Source: CAWAMR01 sp963783095 (GTDB taxonomy: Bacteria; Planctomycetota; Planctomycetia; Gemmatales; Gemmataceae). From it: DNA of 64,000 nt. The DNA lies in NCBI GenBank assembly GCA_963783095.1, contig CAWAMR010000012.1:248001-312000 (forward strand), in the 5' to 3' direction. A program made the position numbers and the translations under genes. The stretch's first letter is position 1; the number at the start of each line of letters is the position of its first letter. Positions 37,336 to 46,573 of this stretch are shown piece after piece. A model generated the notes under the pieces. It saw nothing but the letters and a program-made list of their open reading frames with translations, was not told where the DNA came from and ran no database searches.

Positions 37336-38522
37336 ATGTTCAATCTGACTGCGGTGCAGGCGGCCATTCGAGAACTTGGTTTCGATGGCTGGCTGCTTTA
37401 CGATTTTCGTCGATCCAATGTATTGGCCACGCGCGTTCTGGGCTTTGGCGATGAGAAGCATCTCACCCGGCGCTGGTTCTACTTCATTCCTGCTTGTGGC
37501 GAGCCTCTGAAGTTAGTCCATCGCATCGAAAGCGGTGCCCTCGATGGCTATTCGGGCCAATCGATCATTTATCTGCGCTGGCAGGAACTGGAAGCGGGTG
37601 TTCAATCGCTGCTGGGCGAAAGCAAAAAAGTGGCGATGGAATATATCCCGCGCAATGCCAATCCCTACGTTTCTCGCGTCGATGCCGGGACCGTGGAGCT
37701 GGTTCGATCGTTCGGCGTGGAAGTGGTTTCATCGGGCGATCTGATCCAATACTTTGAAGCCTGCTGGGACGATGAGCAATGGGCAATGCACAAGGAGGCC
37801 GCGTTCAGTACGCGCTCGGCTTACGATGTGGCGTTTCAATTCATCGCCGATCAAATTCTTGCGCCAAGGGCGGCGTTCTGGAAACAGTAGTCCAGGCGCG
37901 AATCATGCAACATTTCAGCGAGTGCGGGCTGACGACCGATCACGGTCCAATCGTCGGCTGCGGCCCTCATTCCGGCGACCCGCATTTCGATACCACTCCG
38001 GCAAACGATACCGAAATCCGCGAGGGAGATTTCGTCTTGATCGATCTGTGGGCCAAGCTGAATAAGCCTCGCAGTGTTTACAGTGATTTGACGCGCGTTG
38101 CTTTCGTTGGGAAGGATGTGCCCGCCAAAATCCAGGAGGTCTTCGCAGTCGTCGCCGCAGCCCGCGATGCAGGCATCCAGTGTGTCCAGGATGCCTATGC
38201 TCGAAAGCGAACTCTGCAAGGCTGGGAAGTCGATCAAGCCACACGCGATGTCATCGAGAAAGCGGGTTACGGAGAATATTTCATACACCGTACCGGCCAC
38301 TCGATCGGCCAGGAAACGCACGGCAACGGTGCGAATATGGACAATCTCGAAACCCACGAAGAACGGCGCGTCATGCCGAGGACTTGCTTTTCGATTGAGC
38401 CGGGAATTTATCTCCCGGAGTTTGGGGTTCGCAGCGAAGTGAACGTCTACATTGATGAGAATGGCAATGTACACGTCACTGGCGGCGAGCCACAGACGGA
38501 GGTGCATCGGATTATGGTGTGA
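37336..38522 (+). CDS. M24 family peptidase, Xaa-Pro aminopeptidase type (one frameshift)
   Basis: ATG 37336. The N-terminal creatinase-like domain (FDGWLLYDFRRSNVLATRVLG) is followed by the pita-bread fold. Near 37862 one base is missing; the next frame carries GGVLETVVQARIMQHF. Metal-ligand motifs of M24 are present: IDLWAK (Asp), YSDLTRV (Asp), HRTGHSIGQETHG (His), SIEPGIYLPEFG (Glu) and RSEVN (Glu). About 395 residues repaired. Xaa-Pro peptidases remove N-terminal residues before proline, or dipeptides, in the cytoplasm; the exact specificity cannot be read from sequence. Confidence 0.88.
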
Positions 38523-38524
38523 TT

Positions 38525-39763
38525 TCACCGTTGACCCAATAGGCCGTAAACGACGAGAACTGCCAGGAAGATGCCGACAAAGCCGCAAACAAAACTTCCC
38601 AAGACATTGGCGAGTGCGATCCAAATATTGCCGTTGCGGACGAGTTGAAAGGTTTCCCACTCGAATGTCGAAAACGTGGTAAAGCCGCCGCAGAAGCCCG
38701 TTCCCATCAATAAGTAGATGGGTCGATAATTCGGGGGCGATCGTTCGAGAACGATCAGCCCTACAACCCCAAGAATGAAGGAGCCGGTCACATTGATCGT
38801 GAAGGTTCCCCAGGGCATACCGCCTTCTGCCCGATAATGGAGATCGATCCACTGGCCGAGGTAGAACCGGCATACGCTACCGACAGCGCCGCCGATCCCC
38901 ACGAGGAGGATCGGGTGCATGAGGATCTGCCAGAGCGTGTCCATAAGCTTCATCCTTCGCGTTGCCGTTGCGAGTCGTTTGATACGTTGGATCATGACTA
39001 TCAACTCGGTTGAGCCTGGCCGAAACGCAGTAGGCGGCACACCTTCAATGGTAATCAGACCTTCGCCGACCACTTCGTCGAGGAACGGCAGCATGATCTG
39101 GATCTTGTCGGTGGTATCGACGATCTCGACAAGGATCGGTTGGTCGATGGCGTACTCGCCGAGCGCGGAATGAAAGCGATGATGCGCCCCAAAGCCGGCT
39201 TCGGGGCGCAGGACCGTCGCCCAGGTTAATCCCAGTTCCTGCGCCTTTTGGATTATGGCCTTGTAGAGCCGTTCGCTTCCCCATTTATCGGAGTTGTCGA
39301 TGAAGATGCGGAGCAATTGCCCCTCTTCGCTGCGTTTCATAATGGGGAACTCCTCGGGTGCTGGTAAGTTGGCGAACAGGCTGGGAGCAACGGGTACTTC
39401 GAGATGCCGGCCCATTGGATCTTTTGGATCGTCGCGCCGGCGATGAACGAGGACGTGCGCCCGTTCGAGCGTTGCCAGTCCTTCGTGGACCAGTTCATCT
39501 ATGATCGGGAGAAAGGCCCCGATCGAGCGTGGGCTGTCGAAGATTTCGACAATCACGGGAACCAGTCGAACGATCGAGTACCAGTGCGGTTCGATCAGAT
39601 GGCCCGCGACATCAAGCCCGCAGATTCCCGGCGACAGCGTTGCGCCCATGAGTTTTTGAGACATCGCGCGATTGAGAATTGCATCCGCCGTGCTGCGCCA
39701 CCCGCTCCGGTCGGTGCTTCGCAGGTAGATGCGCAACAATGTTTGCTCGCCTTCCAATCGCAT
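38525..39763 (-). CDS. crcB: DUF190-DUF190-CrcB fusion (fluoride channel)
   Basis: Intact. ATG 39763 (MRLEGEQTLLRIYLRSTD) is preferred to the longer upstream start. Two DUF190 domains are visible: about 1-110 (LRIYLRSTDRSGWRSTAD ... VPVIVEIFDS) and about 150-260 (LRIFIDNSDKWGSERLYKAI ... ILVEIVDTTDKIQIMLPFLDE). The C-terminal 130 residues are CrcB/Fluc: GGAVGSVCRFYLGQW, WGTFTINVTGSFILG and GFCGGFTTFSTFEWE, all hallmark motifs of the fluoride export channel. DUF190 genes are often neighbours of crcB; here both are in one polypeptide. The product would be a cytoplasmic regulatory-like double domain on an inner-membrane channel that dimerises. No crcB riboswitch was recognised in the 5' region. 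Confidence 0.9.
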   Translation of the reverse strand: MRLEGEQTLLRIYLRSTDRSGWRSTADAILNRAMSQKLMGATLSPGICGLDVAGHLIEPHWYSIVRLVPVIVEIFDSPRSIGAFLPIIDELVHEGLATLERAHVLVHRRRDDPKDPMGRHLEVPVAPSLFANLPAPEEFPIMKRSEEGQLLRIFIDNSDKWGSERLYKAIIQKAQELGLTWATVLRPEAGFGAHHRFHSALGEYAIDQPILVEIVDTTDKIQIMLPFLDEVVGEGLITIEGVPPTAFRPGSTELIVMIQRIKRLATATRRMKLMDTLWQILMHPILLVGIGGAVGSVCRFYLGQWIDLHYRAEGGMPWGTFTINVTGSFILGVVGLIVLERSPPNYRPIYLLMGTGFCGGFTTFSTFEWETFQLVRNGNIWIALANVLGSFVCGFVGIFLAVLVVYGLLGQR

Positions 39764-39940
39764 GGCAGAAGCCCTCGACTCTACAAACTTATACTTCCGG
39801 GCGCACACAACTAACGTAGCGTACCTTTAGGAGCACTTGATAAATGACTTCCTGAAATGAAGCGACTCTACCCTTTCCCTCCGTCCTGGCTTGGCTGACC
39901 ATTACCCACAAATTGAAAGTGGAACGAGCGAGTACCTATC

Positions 39941-40071
39941 CCCTCTCCCCTGTACTCAGGGGAGAGGGTTAGGGTGAGGGGCAGAGCCTTCCACCATAAA
40001 AGACGCGCGTTCCGGAAGGCCGAAGGTTCACCCCTCACCCTAACCCTCTCCCCTGAGTACAGGGGAGAGGG
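39941..40071. repeat. Palindromic element with perfect 41-bp arms
   Basis: The arms 39941-39981 (CCCTCTCCCCTGTACTCAGG...) and 40031-40071 are exact reverse complements with a 49-base centre. Each arm also contains its own small palindrome (CTCCCCTGTACTCAGGGGAG). It lies between the convergent-free ends of two minus-strand genes. No gene is seen in 39764-40180. Confidence 0.85.
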
Positions 40072-40180
40072 AATTAGTGCTTGCTCGTTTTCCTTTCCCT
40101 TTGTGGCTAATAGTCCGCCGCAAAGCTAGGGGAGGGAAATTCCAGCCGTTGATTTCGGGAAGTTATTTTCACCTCGGTCC

Positions 40181-42566
40181 TTAGTGTTTTACTGCTATTT
40201 GCCTCATTCGTTCCAACTGTTTCTCGACGCCCTTTTCTTTCAATACTTCATCGAGGCTCCGGCGAATCCGCTTATCCTTGATTGTCGATCCAACCAGCTT
40301 GAGTGCATCCGCGATCCATTTCCCCGCCTTCCCCGGATCGTCGGGCCACTGCTTCCGCAACATTTCTGCGTGCTTGAGCACATCGGCCAAAACACCAGGA
40401 ACGATTTTCTCATCCCAGTCGCAATGCGGAGCTTATAGCAGGAATCGCCTTGTCTTCCTCCCCTTTTGCCAGATGAGCGACGGCCAGTAAACGATAGGCA
40501 TCCGCATTCGTGGGGAGTAACTCGATCAGACGTTCGTAATCGGCAATGGCGCGTTTCGCCTCCTGTTTTCGCAAATATAGCGCTGCTCGACGGCGGATCG
40601 GTTCCGCTCGATACGGATCGAGTTCGATCGCCTGGCCATAATCGGTAAGGGCTTTGTCGTCGTTGCCCGCCTCTTCGTGTAGTTGTCCGAGACGGGAATA
40701 CGCTTTCGCCAGCTTGGGATCATTCCAGATTGCATCTTCAATGTCGGCAATCGCTTCCTTCCCCGTGCGACACAATCCCCGAACGTAGTAGGCACCAGCG
40801 GATTTCTGGTCCTTCTTCAGCAACTGGTTGCACAGTCTCAGGGCCGCCTCCTTATCCTCTTTGTCTTTCGAGCCGGCCAATAGTTCTGCTCTCTGCAATA
40901 GGTATCTCGGCGTAAACCATGTCCTGTATTTGTCCCAAAAAGTGTGTTCGATCCATGCTTCCTTTAGATCGCCTCGATCGATTAATACCTGGGTCTGTTC
41001 GAGAACCGATTCCAGCAGCCCCCCCGTACCGGGGTTTTTCCAATCGCGCCAGGCCGCAAGAACGAGCTCTGCTTGTCCTCGGCTGCGTAACAGTCGGCTG
41101 CGTCTGAGCATTTCCTCGACCTGCGTCGGTTTCCACAAAGGTCGCGCGGATTCGATAAAAGATTGCAATTCCGCAGCTGCGATCGCATAGCCAAGCTGTT
41201 GCTGCGGTCCTTCCTTGTGCGTCAGCAATCCAACCACCTGGCCCTGCGAATTGACGACTGCGGAGCCTGAAGAACCTGCCTGGGTTGGGATCTGCAACAG
41301 CAAGGCGCGAAACTTGGCGGGATCGGGCTTGGCTGTACTCACTATTTCGACACTGGCCGCTTGCCGGACCGTTCCTGATGCATGCAGCCAAAGCAACTCA
41401 ACGCCCAGGGGGTGATTGACGGTTTGCACTGCCTCGCCCGGCAAAGGCTCCTTCAAAGCAAATTTCAATTCGCCGACGCCGGCGGGTAGTTTTTCCAATT
41501 CGATTAGTGTCAAATCGCGCTCTGCATCTCTTGCAAGTACCACACCGCGAACCAACTGGCCCGATTGCCGCAGGCCGATCAGATCGCGATACGCGGATGT
41601 CTCCGCAATCAAGGCACCCTTTTCTCTCAGTGGGAAAATCACATCGACGAGATCGGATGTCCCTGCACCCTGCGAAGTGGTGAGGAAGAGTCGACGCTGT
41701 TGGTCGATGATCCATCCGGCATAGCGGCCATCGGTGGCGCTGGGCCGGACCCATCCTGTCGCCGGGACTATTTTGGAGTAGATCGATTCTCGCTTCGTTA
41801 ATGGCAAATCTTCCTTGGGCGTCAACTCTTTGCGGGCTTCCGCCAGCATGGCGACGACTTCTTGCAGTTGAATGGCAATGGACGCCGACGGCGCTTGCCA
41901 GCGGACCCCGGATAGCACGCCCACAACCTCGCCCCGGCGATTCACCAGGGCGCTGCCGCTATCGCCGCTATTGATGGGCGATTGAACGATCCAACAAGGC
42001 GCGTTCTCGGCGAGCCTTTTGCTGCGCCAGAAATAGCCGTCGGTCAGATGACCCTTTTGCCGCACTTCGCCTACGGTCAATACCCAAAGCGCTTCGGAAT
42101 CCCGGCGATGCCCGACGGAAAGAACGGTATCGCCCGGTGCCGGTACTTCACGCGCCAACGGTAACGACTGGATGCCGTCGGGGATTTTTGCCAGCTCGAC
42201 CAAAGCGAGATCGCTTTTTTCACGACGCAGAATCACCTTGCCGCGAACCGCCCGCCCTTCTTCGTGGAGGCGTTTTTGATTTTCGAGGTAGTAAAGGCGC
42301 TGAGTGAGAAACGGGGTATTTTTGCCCTTCTGCTCGACCGGAAAGAACGCTTCGACTCGATCCTGATCGCCCACCACATGAAGATTGGTAATCAACCAGC
42401 GCCGGGATGCATCCACGACCCAGCCGGTGCCGACACCCTGTTGCGTCGTTCGAACCCAGGCGGTCGATCTCACGATTCGAGGATAAAGCTGCGCCGGCTC
42501 CTCCGCCCGCACCGAGAGCGGAATGAATAGCACCGATGCAAGGATCATCTGGCGATGCGGGAGCAT
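40181..42566 (-). CDS. Secreted tandem trypsin-like/TPR protein (one frameshift near the end)
   Basis: ATG 42566 gives a signal peptide (MLPHRQMILASVLFIPLSVRA). The first trypsin-like (S1C) domain has the triad: His in LITNLHVVGD, Asp in SDLALVEL and Ser in NSGDSGSALV. A second, similar domain has Asp (ERDLTLIELE) and Ser (AGSSGSAVV), but Gln replaces His in LTTSQGAG. TPR repeats follow (YYVRGLCRTGKEAIADIED, YSRLGQLHEEAGNDDKALTDYGQAIELDP). Near 40415 a base is missing, and the last about 75 residues (DWDEKIVPGVLADVLKHAE) run on to 40181. About 790 residues. A periplasmic serine protease with one active and one probably dead domain, with TPRs for partner binding. Confidence 0.85.
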
Positions 42567-42746
42567 GAATGACTCTGGATAGATATCCGGGGATGTCGCT
42601 TGCGCTTGAACCCCCGGGCAATTGGCTTTCACCCCTGCCCGAGCGATTGGCCGGAAAGTAGTGTCGCACTCAATTGTAGCGCATCAAAGAAGTCCGCTGA
42701 GACATCGTAACTCCAAGAGTGTCGCCGGATTGAACGCGGTTTCAGG

Positions 42747-42857
42747 CAAGCGGCAGAAAAAGATTTACGCTTACTTCATGCGCGGCTCCTGCCGATTCGC
42801 TGAAGAGCCGCGCACGAAGTAAGCGGTTACGGGTAAATCTGTTTCTGCCGCTCGCCT
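42747..42857. repeat. Long imperfect hairpin
   Basis: GCGGCAGAAAAAGATTTACG-type sequence at 42750-42769 pairs with TAAATCTGTTTCTGCCGC at 42834-42851, and inside it GCGCGGCTC (42780-42788) pairs with GAGCCGCGC (42805-42813). It overlaps the end of the DUF1559-like fragment and is probably a palindromic repeat. Confidence 0.6.
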
Positions 42858-42966
42858 TACTGATTCCAGTCCGCTCCCAGTATTTTGCCGTCCAAACCGT
42901 TAATGGCATTCTTGAGTGTTTCCGGTTTGATCTTTTTCAGATCGAGTGCCCGTACCGAACCATCGC
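42857..42966 (-). pseudogene. C-terminal remnant of a third DUF1559-like copy
   Basis: A short frame ending at TAA (42857-42859) reads RALDLKKIKPETLKNAINGL and then DGKILGADWNQ. It is clearly homologous to the C-termini of the two following genes (ALDLKKIKPATLKAAI ... LGDDWNP). Nothing upstream of it is preserved, so it is a remnant of tandem duplication or a partial deletion. Confidence 0.75.
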
Positions 42967-42973
42967 GATGAAA

Positions 42974-43739
42974 TCATGGGTTCCAGTCGTCGCCCAACAC
43001 CTCACCGCCTGCAGATGTGATGGCCGCTTTGAGCGTCGCAGGCTTGATCTTTTTCAGATCGAGTGCCCGTACCGAACCATCGCACATGGCCGCGAACGGC
43101 TTCATGCCGTAAGCCTTGCCGAAGTCGGGCAAATCCTTTTTCGGGTCGAAGGGGATGTTTACCGGCTTGGTCCAGGGGACCGCGACACTTGCCTCAACCA
43201 TCAGAATGGTGTTGGACGTTCCATCGATGATGCTGTTGAAATCCAACTTCGATCCAAAAATGGCTCCGTTTCCTGCAAAGCCCTGGTAAACGGTGTAACC
43301 TTTCTTTTTGACTTTGACCCGGGGTGAGTCGTAAACCTTGGGGATTTCTTCCAGAAGTTTTAAATTGGTCTCGCTATCCCAAGGCTCGTCGAGTTTGAAC
43401 TTTTTGTATAGTTCGTTTTTCTCGATATAGGGCAAAAGAAGGACTGCGCCAACTGAGCAACGGTTTGCCGTCTTTGTCGGCGATATTCTTCGGCAAGGCA
43501 TCGTTGTAGGCGCTGGCGTAGTTGTGCACCGCTAGCACCATTTGCTTGAGATTGTTTTGACTCTTGACGCGGTTGCGAGCTGCCGTGATGCCTATCGTTT
43601 CCGTAGGCTCAACGGCTTCTTCTTGGTCGGAAGTTTTGGCATCGGATTTTTCCTTGGGGGCGGGAGCGGACCAAACCCACGCGGTGAATAATCCCGCCGC
43701 TGCTACGATCCAAAATGGAACAAGTTTGCGAACCAACAT
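42974..43739 (-). CDS. DUF1559-like secreted protein, copy 1 (one frameshift)
   Basis: ATG 43739 starts a signal peptide (MLVRKLVPFWIVAAAGLFTAW). The core has NNLKQMVLAVHNYASAYND and NIADKDGKPLLSWR, then one missing base near 43445, and continues LLPYIEKNELYKKFKLDEPWDSE ... NTILMVEASVAVPWTKP. These are DUF1559 (SBP_bac_10-like) motifs, but the N-terminal pilin-like methylation site of full-length DUF1559 proteins is absent. About 255 residues. It is adjacent to and about two-thirds identical by eye with copy 2. The function of DUF1559 proteins is unknown; they are hugely expanded in planctomycetes. Confidence 0.85.
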
Positions 43740-43817
43740 AGGAATCTCTCGAAATGAGGAACGCCCTTCGCTCAATGCGAAAGGCTTCTGATTGTCTTCT
43801 CCATTCCAACAATGAGA

Positions 43818-44582
43818 TCATGGTTTCCAATCGTCGCCCAATACCTCACCGCCCGCGAAGGTAATGGCCGCTTTGAGCGTGGCAGGCTTGATCTTCTTCA
43901 GATCCAGGGTCCGCACGGAGCCGTCACAAAGGGCTGCAAGAGGCCGGCCTCCATAGGCCTTTCCGAAATCGGGCAGATCTTTTTCAGCGTCGAAGGGCAA
44001 GTCGACCGGCTTGGTCCAGGGCACTGCGATGCTCGACTCGACGATGGTGATCGTATTCGCCGTTCCGTCGGTAATGGATGCGAGCGTCAACTTCTCGCCG
44101 TGGAAGAATGCGCCTTTTCCTTGAAATCCCAGGTAGGGTGTGTACCCCTTCTTCTTCACCGTCACACGCGGCGAACTGAATAGGTCCGGCATCTTCTCCA
44201 GCAGTTTCAAATTGTGTTCGCTGTCCCAGGGTTCATCCTGTTTGAATTCCTGCCTGAGTGGCTGCTGCTCGATAAAGGGCAACAGATGAACGCGCCAGCT
44301 CAGTAGGGGCTTACCGTTCTTATCCGCGATATTCTGAGGGAGAAACTGATAGGCGGATTCATAATTCAGAATAGCCAATCCGAGTTGTTTGAGGTTATTG
44401 CTGCTCTTCCGCCGGGCGGCGACCGCCTTCAACCCGATGGCATCGCCCGGCTCAACGGCTTCTTCCTGTTCCGAGGTTTTTGCAGGAATTTTTTCCTTGA
44501 GGGCGGGAGCGGACCAGGACACTGCGGCAAACAATGCCGCTGCCGAGATGATACAAAGTGGAACGAGTTTGCGAGTCAACAT
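43818..44582 (-). CDS. DUF1559-like secreted protein, copy 2
   Basis: Intact from ATG 44582 (AGGAGAG upstream), 254 residues. Signal peptide MLTRKLVPLCIISAAALFAA; core NNLKQLGLAILNYESAYQF, LLSWRVHLLPFIEQQPLRQ, DEPWDSEHNLKLLEKMPDL, TANTITIVESSIAVPWTKP; end LGDDWKP. It provides the reading frame used to recognise the frameshift in copy 1 and the remnant at 42857-42966. It lies 20 bases after the pterin dehydratase gene on the same strand, so they may share a transcript, although their functions appear unrelated. Confidence 0.88.
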   Translation of the reverse strand: MLTRKLVPLCIISAAALFAAVSWSAPALKEKIPAKTSEQEEAVEPGDAIGLKAVAARRKSSNNLKQLGLAILNYESAYQFLPQNIADKNGKPLLSWRVHLLPFIEQQPLRQEFKQDEPWDSEHNLKLLEKMPDLFSSPRVTVKKKGYTPYLGFQGKGAFFHGEKLTLASITDGTANTITIVESSIAVPWTKPVDLPFDAEKDLPDFGKAYGGRPLAALCDGSVRTLDLKKIKPATLKAAITFAGGEVLGDDWKP

Positions 44583-44602
44583 GAATCTCTCCTGAATGAA
44601 GT

Positions 44603-44968
44603 TTAACCTTTGTGAAAGACAAATGGCTTGGGATTGCCCGTACCGAGTGCGCCGCCGCCCGGCCGCCACAAAACGACATCTTCGATCTTCTTGGCCATCT
44701 CAAAATCCTTGTCGGTGATGCCGCCGGCCGAGTGCGTTTTCAGTTTGACCCAGAGTTTGCCCCAGGTCACTTGCAGGTCGGCGTGATGGTAGGCCGCCTC
44801 ACAGAGATAGCCGATGGCATTGACCGCCATCAGCGTTTGCGGCCAGCCGTCGGTGTTGTATTTTCGCCGCAGCCAGCCATCTTCGAGATACCAGTGAGCC
44901 AAACCGAGTTCGGTTATCTTGGCCGTTATCTCGGCGTCGGTGTAAACCTTCTCTTTGGGTTCCGCCAT
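44603..44968 (-). CDS. 4a-hydroxytetrahydrobiopterin dehydratase (PCD/DCoH)
   Basis: Intact, 121 residues. The conserved PCD motif is present: AAYHHADLQVTWGKLWVKLKT, with the adjacent histidines of the active site, and THSAGGITDKDFEMAKKIE at the C-terminal side; LAHWYLEDGWLRRKY matches the N-terminal strand. The enzyme dehydrates 4a-hydroxy-tetrahydropterin during recycling of pterin cofactors, and homologues also act in molybdopterin or regulatory contexts. Cytoplasmic. The last 20 residues (GGGALGTGNPKPFVFHKG) are longer than usual. It is divergent from pyrE with only about 50 bases between start codons, so promoters overlap. Confidence 0.92.
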   Translation of the reverse strand: MAEPKEKVYTDAEITAKITELGLAHWYLEDGWLRRKYNTDGWPQTLMAVNAIGYLCEAAYHHADLQVTWGKLWVKLKTHSAGGITDKDFEMAKKIEDVVLWRPGGGALGTGNPKPFVFHKG

Positions 44969-45018
44969 GATGAATCCTCCTCCGAATTGGGGAGGAGTTA
45001 TTCTACGAAGGAGTTTTG

Positions 45019-45573
45019 ATGTCTGTTGAGAACACGCGCCATCAGCTCAAGGAATTGTTCTTGTCTCGTGCCATCGCCTTCGGCAATTTTACGCTGGCAT
45101 CGGGCAAGACCAGCACTTACTACATCAACTCCAAGAAAGTGTTGTTTCACTCGGAATCGATCGCGCTATTGGGAGATCTACTCTATGACGCCACCCAGGA
45201 TTTGACGTTTCAAGCAATCGGCGGGCTTGAAGTGGGCGCGATCCTGATGACCACGGCCGTCTGCCTGCGCTACCACCAGGCGGGTCGAAGCGTGGAAGGC
45301 TTTTTCGTGCGCAAAGAGGCCAAAGGCCACGGCAGCAAGGAGCGAGTGGAGGGGCAAGTCAAGGCCGGGGATCAAGTCGTGGTCATCGACGACGTTCTGA
45401 CGACAGGAGGTTCCGTGCTTCAGGCGGTCGAAGAGATTGAAAAGATCGGTGGCAAGGTTTTGCGCGTGGTGTGTATTGTCGATCGATTGCAGGGAGCACG
45501 CGAGGCGTTGTCGAAGTATGACTTCCGGCCACTTTACACGATTCGGGATTTTGGGATCGAGCCGAAGGGGTGA
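45019..45573 (+). CDS. pyrE: Orotate phosphoribosyltransferase
   Basis: Intact, 184 residues from ATG 45019 with AAGGAG six bases upstream (the TTG just before is not needed). Features: FGNFTLASGKTSTYYINSKK (N-terminal substrate loop), IGGLEVGAILMTTAV, FFVRKEAKGHGSKERVEG (catalytic flexible loop) and the PRPP-binding signature VVVIDDVLTTGGSV. It transfers ribose-5-phosphate from PRPP to orotate to make OMP, the fifth step of UMP synthesis, and acts as a cytoplasmic dimer. It stands alone with no other pyrimidine genes near. Confidence 0.96.
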   Translation: MSVENTRHQLKELFLSRAIAFGNFTLASGKTSTYYINSKKVLFHSESIALLGDLLYDATQDLTFQAIGGLEVGAILMTTAVCLRYHQAGRSVEGFFVRKEAKGHGSKERVEGQVKAGDQVVVIDDVLTTGGSVLQAVEEIEKIGGKVLRVVCIVDRLQGAREALSKYDFRPLYTIRDFGIEPKG

Positions 45574-45585
45574 GGCAAAATCGGC

Positions 45586-46323
45586 TTATAGCCAGGGCTT
45601 CATCCATTCATCGATTTCGGGAATTAATTTGCGAACCTCATCCAAAAGAACGATGCCTTCCGGAGATTTCATGAACCAACGGATGATACCTAAATGGTGC
45701 GACTCAACATCCAACCCCTCACGTAGTGCTTGCTTTGACCTCGTATGGTTGAGGTCTGTATCACGGATCACCATTGACAGCAAGTATCGAATCCTCTTCA
45801 GCATTTTTCGCCCATCCCTCGGCAAATCGTCATCATCGAGATGAAGCAAATCGTGAGTATATTGTGCGCGCGCCATTCGATTCCGGTCAGTGGTGAAAGA
45901 AATAATGCCGGTTTGTGGATCCCACGTGAAGAAATCCAACGGGTCATCCCGACACGGATTCAGTAAAAGCGGTTTGCGATTAACGATCGCAAATTTTTCC
46001 GCTTTATAGCGGTTGCAATTATCGCAGCAGAGCAGGAAATTATTCCACCAAAAGACTTGCGATGGGTACTTCGTCTTGGGTCGGTAGTGATCGACGGTAC
46101 TTGCGCCACGTCTTTCGCAATAGGCACATTTCGAATGAAAGATCCGACGCAGATGTCTCCGAACCGCCTTCCCCGATTTTGATTGGCAGAAGCGTTTCCA
46201 CCGAGCAGCAATGCGTTCGACACCGGCCGGAACACTCGCGAGGTCATTCCGTTTCTGTTCCAGAGTGGCGAGAACCTTTGAGTCGAGAGTTCTCTTGACG
46301 CTTGGACGACGAATTCGAATCAT
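45586..46323 (-). CDS. HNH endonuclease, PtuB-like
   Basis: Intact, 245 residues. An HNH/zinc-finger core is seen at about residues 65-110: CAYCERRGASTVDHYRPKT, WWNNFLLCCDNCNRYK (CxxC ... DH ... CxxC), the TIGR02646/PtuB style of nuclease domain. The C-terminal half (DPLDFFTWDPQTGIISF ... ) is helical, as in this group. Its ATG overlaps the TGA of the small gene upstream (46320-46323). Together with the AAA ATPase gene this forms a three-gene minus-strand operon like the Septu (PtuA ATPase-PtuB HNH) and retron-associated modules. DNA cleavage on phage infection is inferred from that similarity. Confidence 0.85.
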   Translation of the reverse strand: MIRIRRPSVKRTLDSKVLATLEQKRNDLASVPAGVERIAARWKRFCQSKSGKAVRRHLRRIFHSKCAYCERRGASTVDHYRPKTKYPSQVFWWNNFLLCCDNCNRYKAEKFAIVNRKPLLLNPCRDDPLDFFTWDPQTGIISFTTDRNRMARAQYTHDLLHLDDDDLPRDGRKMLKRIRYLLSMVIRDTDLNHTRSKQALREGLDVESHHLGIIRWFMKSPEGIVLLDEVRKLIPEIDEWMKPWL

Positions 46324-46520
46324 TTTCCGTTCCTGAGTTGCGCTAACGTCTCATCGACAAACTGATCCATCTTTTGATACCGCAACATGTCCTCATAGCT
46401 ATCTCCCGGCGCGCTCAATTGCTCCGTCAGCCATCGTTTGAGGAAGTCCAGTTCTTTCTTTTCGGCTTGGGTGAGCGTTTTGGCTTCTTCCTTCGTGCGA
46501 AGATCTCCATGCCGCCGCAT
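46320..46520 (-). CDS. Small helical protein between ATPase and HNH nuclease
   Basis: 66 residues, MRRHGDLRTKEEAKTLTQ onward, rich in Lys/Glu and predicted helical (AEKKELDFLKRWLTEQL, YEDMLRYQKMDQFVDETL). No recognised domain. It ends in an ATGA overlap with the HNH gene and begins 54 bases after the ATPase stop, so it belongs to the same transcript. It could be an adaptor or inhibitor within the ATPase-nuclease module; nothing in the sequence decides this. Confidence 0.7.
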   Translation of the reverse strand: MRRHGDLRTKEEAKTLTQAEKKELDFLKRWLTEQLSAPGDSYEDMLRYQKMDQFVDETLAQLRNGK

Positions 46521-46573
46521 GTTTGTTTCCGTTTCCGACGAATGAGAACTGGTAAGACCAATCAGCGGGCTGG

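Noticed and set aside
39764..40180. Fluoride (crcB) riboswitch before the DUF190-CrcB gene
   Set aside because: No conserved riboswitch core could be recognised; the region is dominated by a 41-bp palindromic element.
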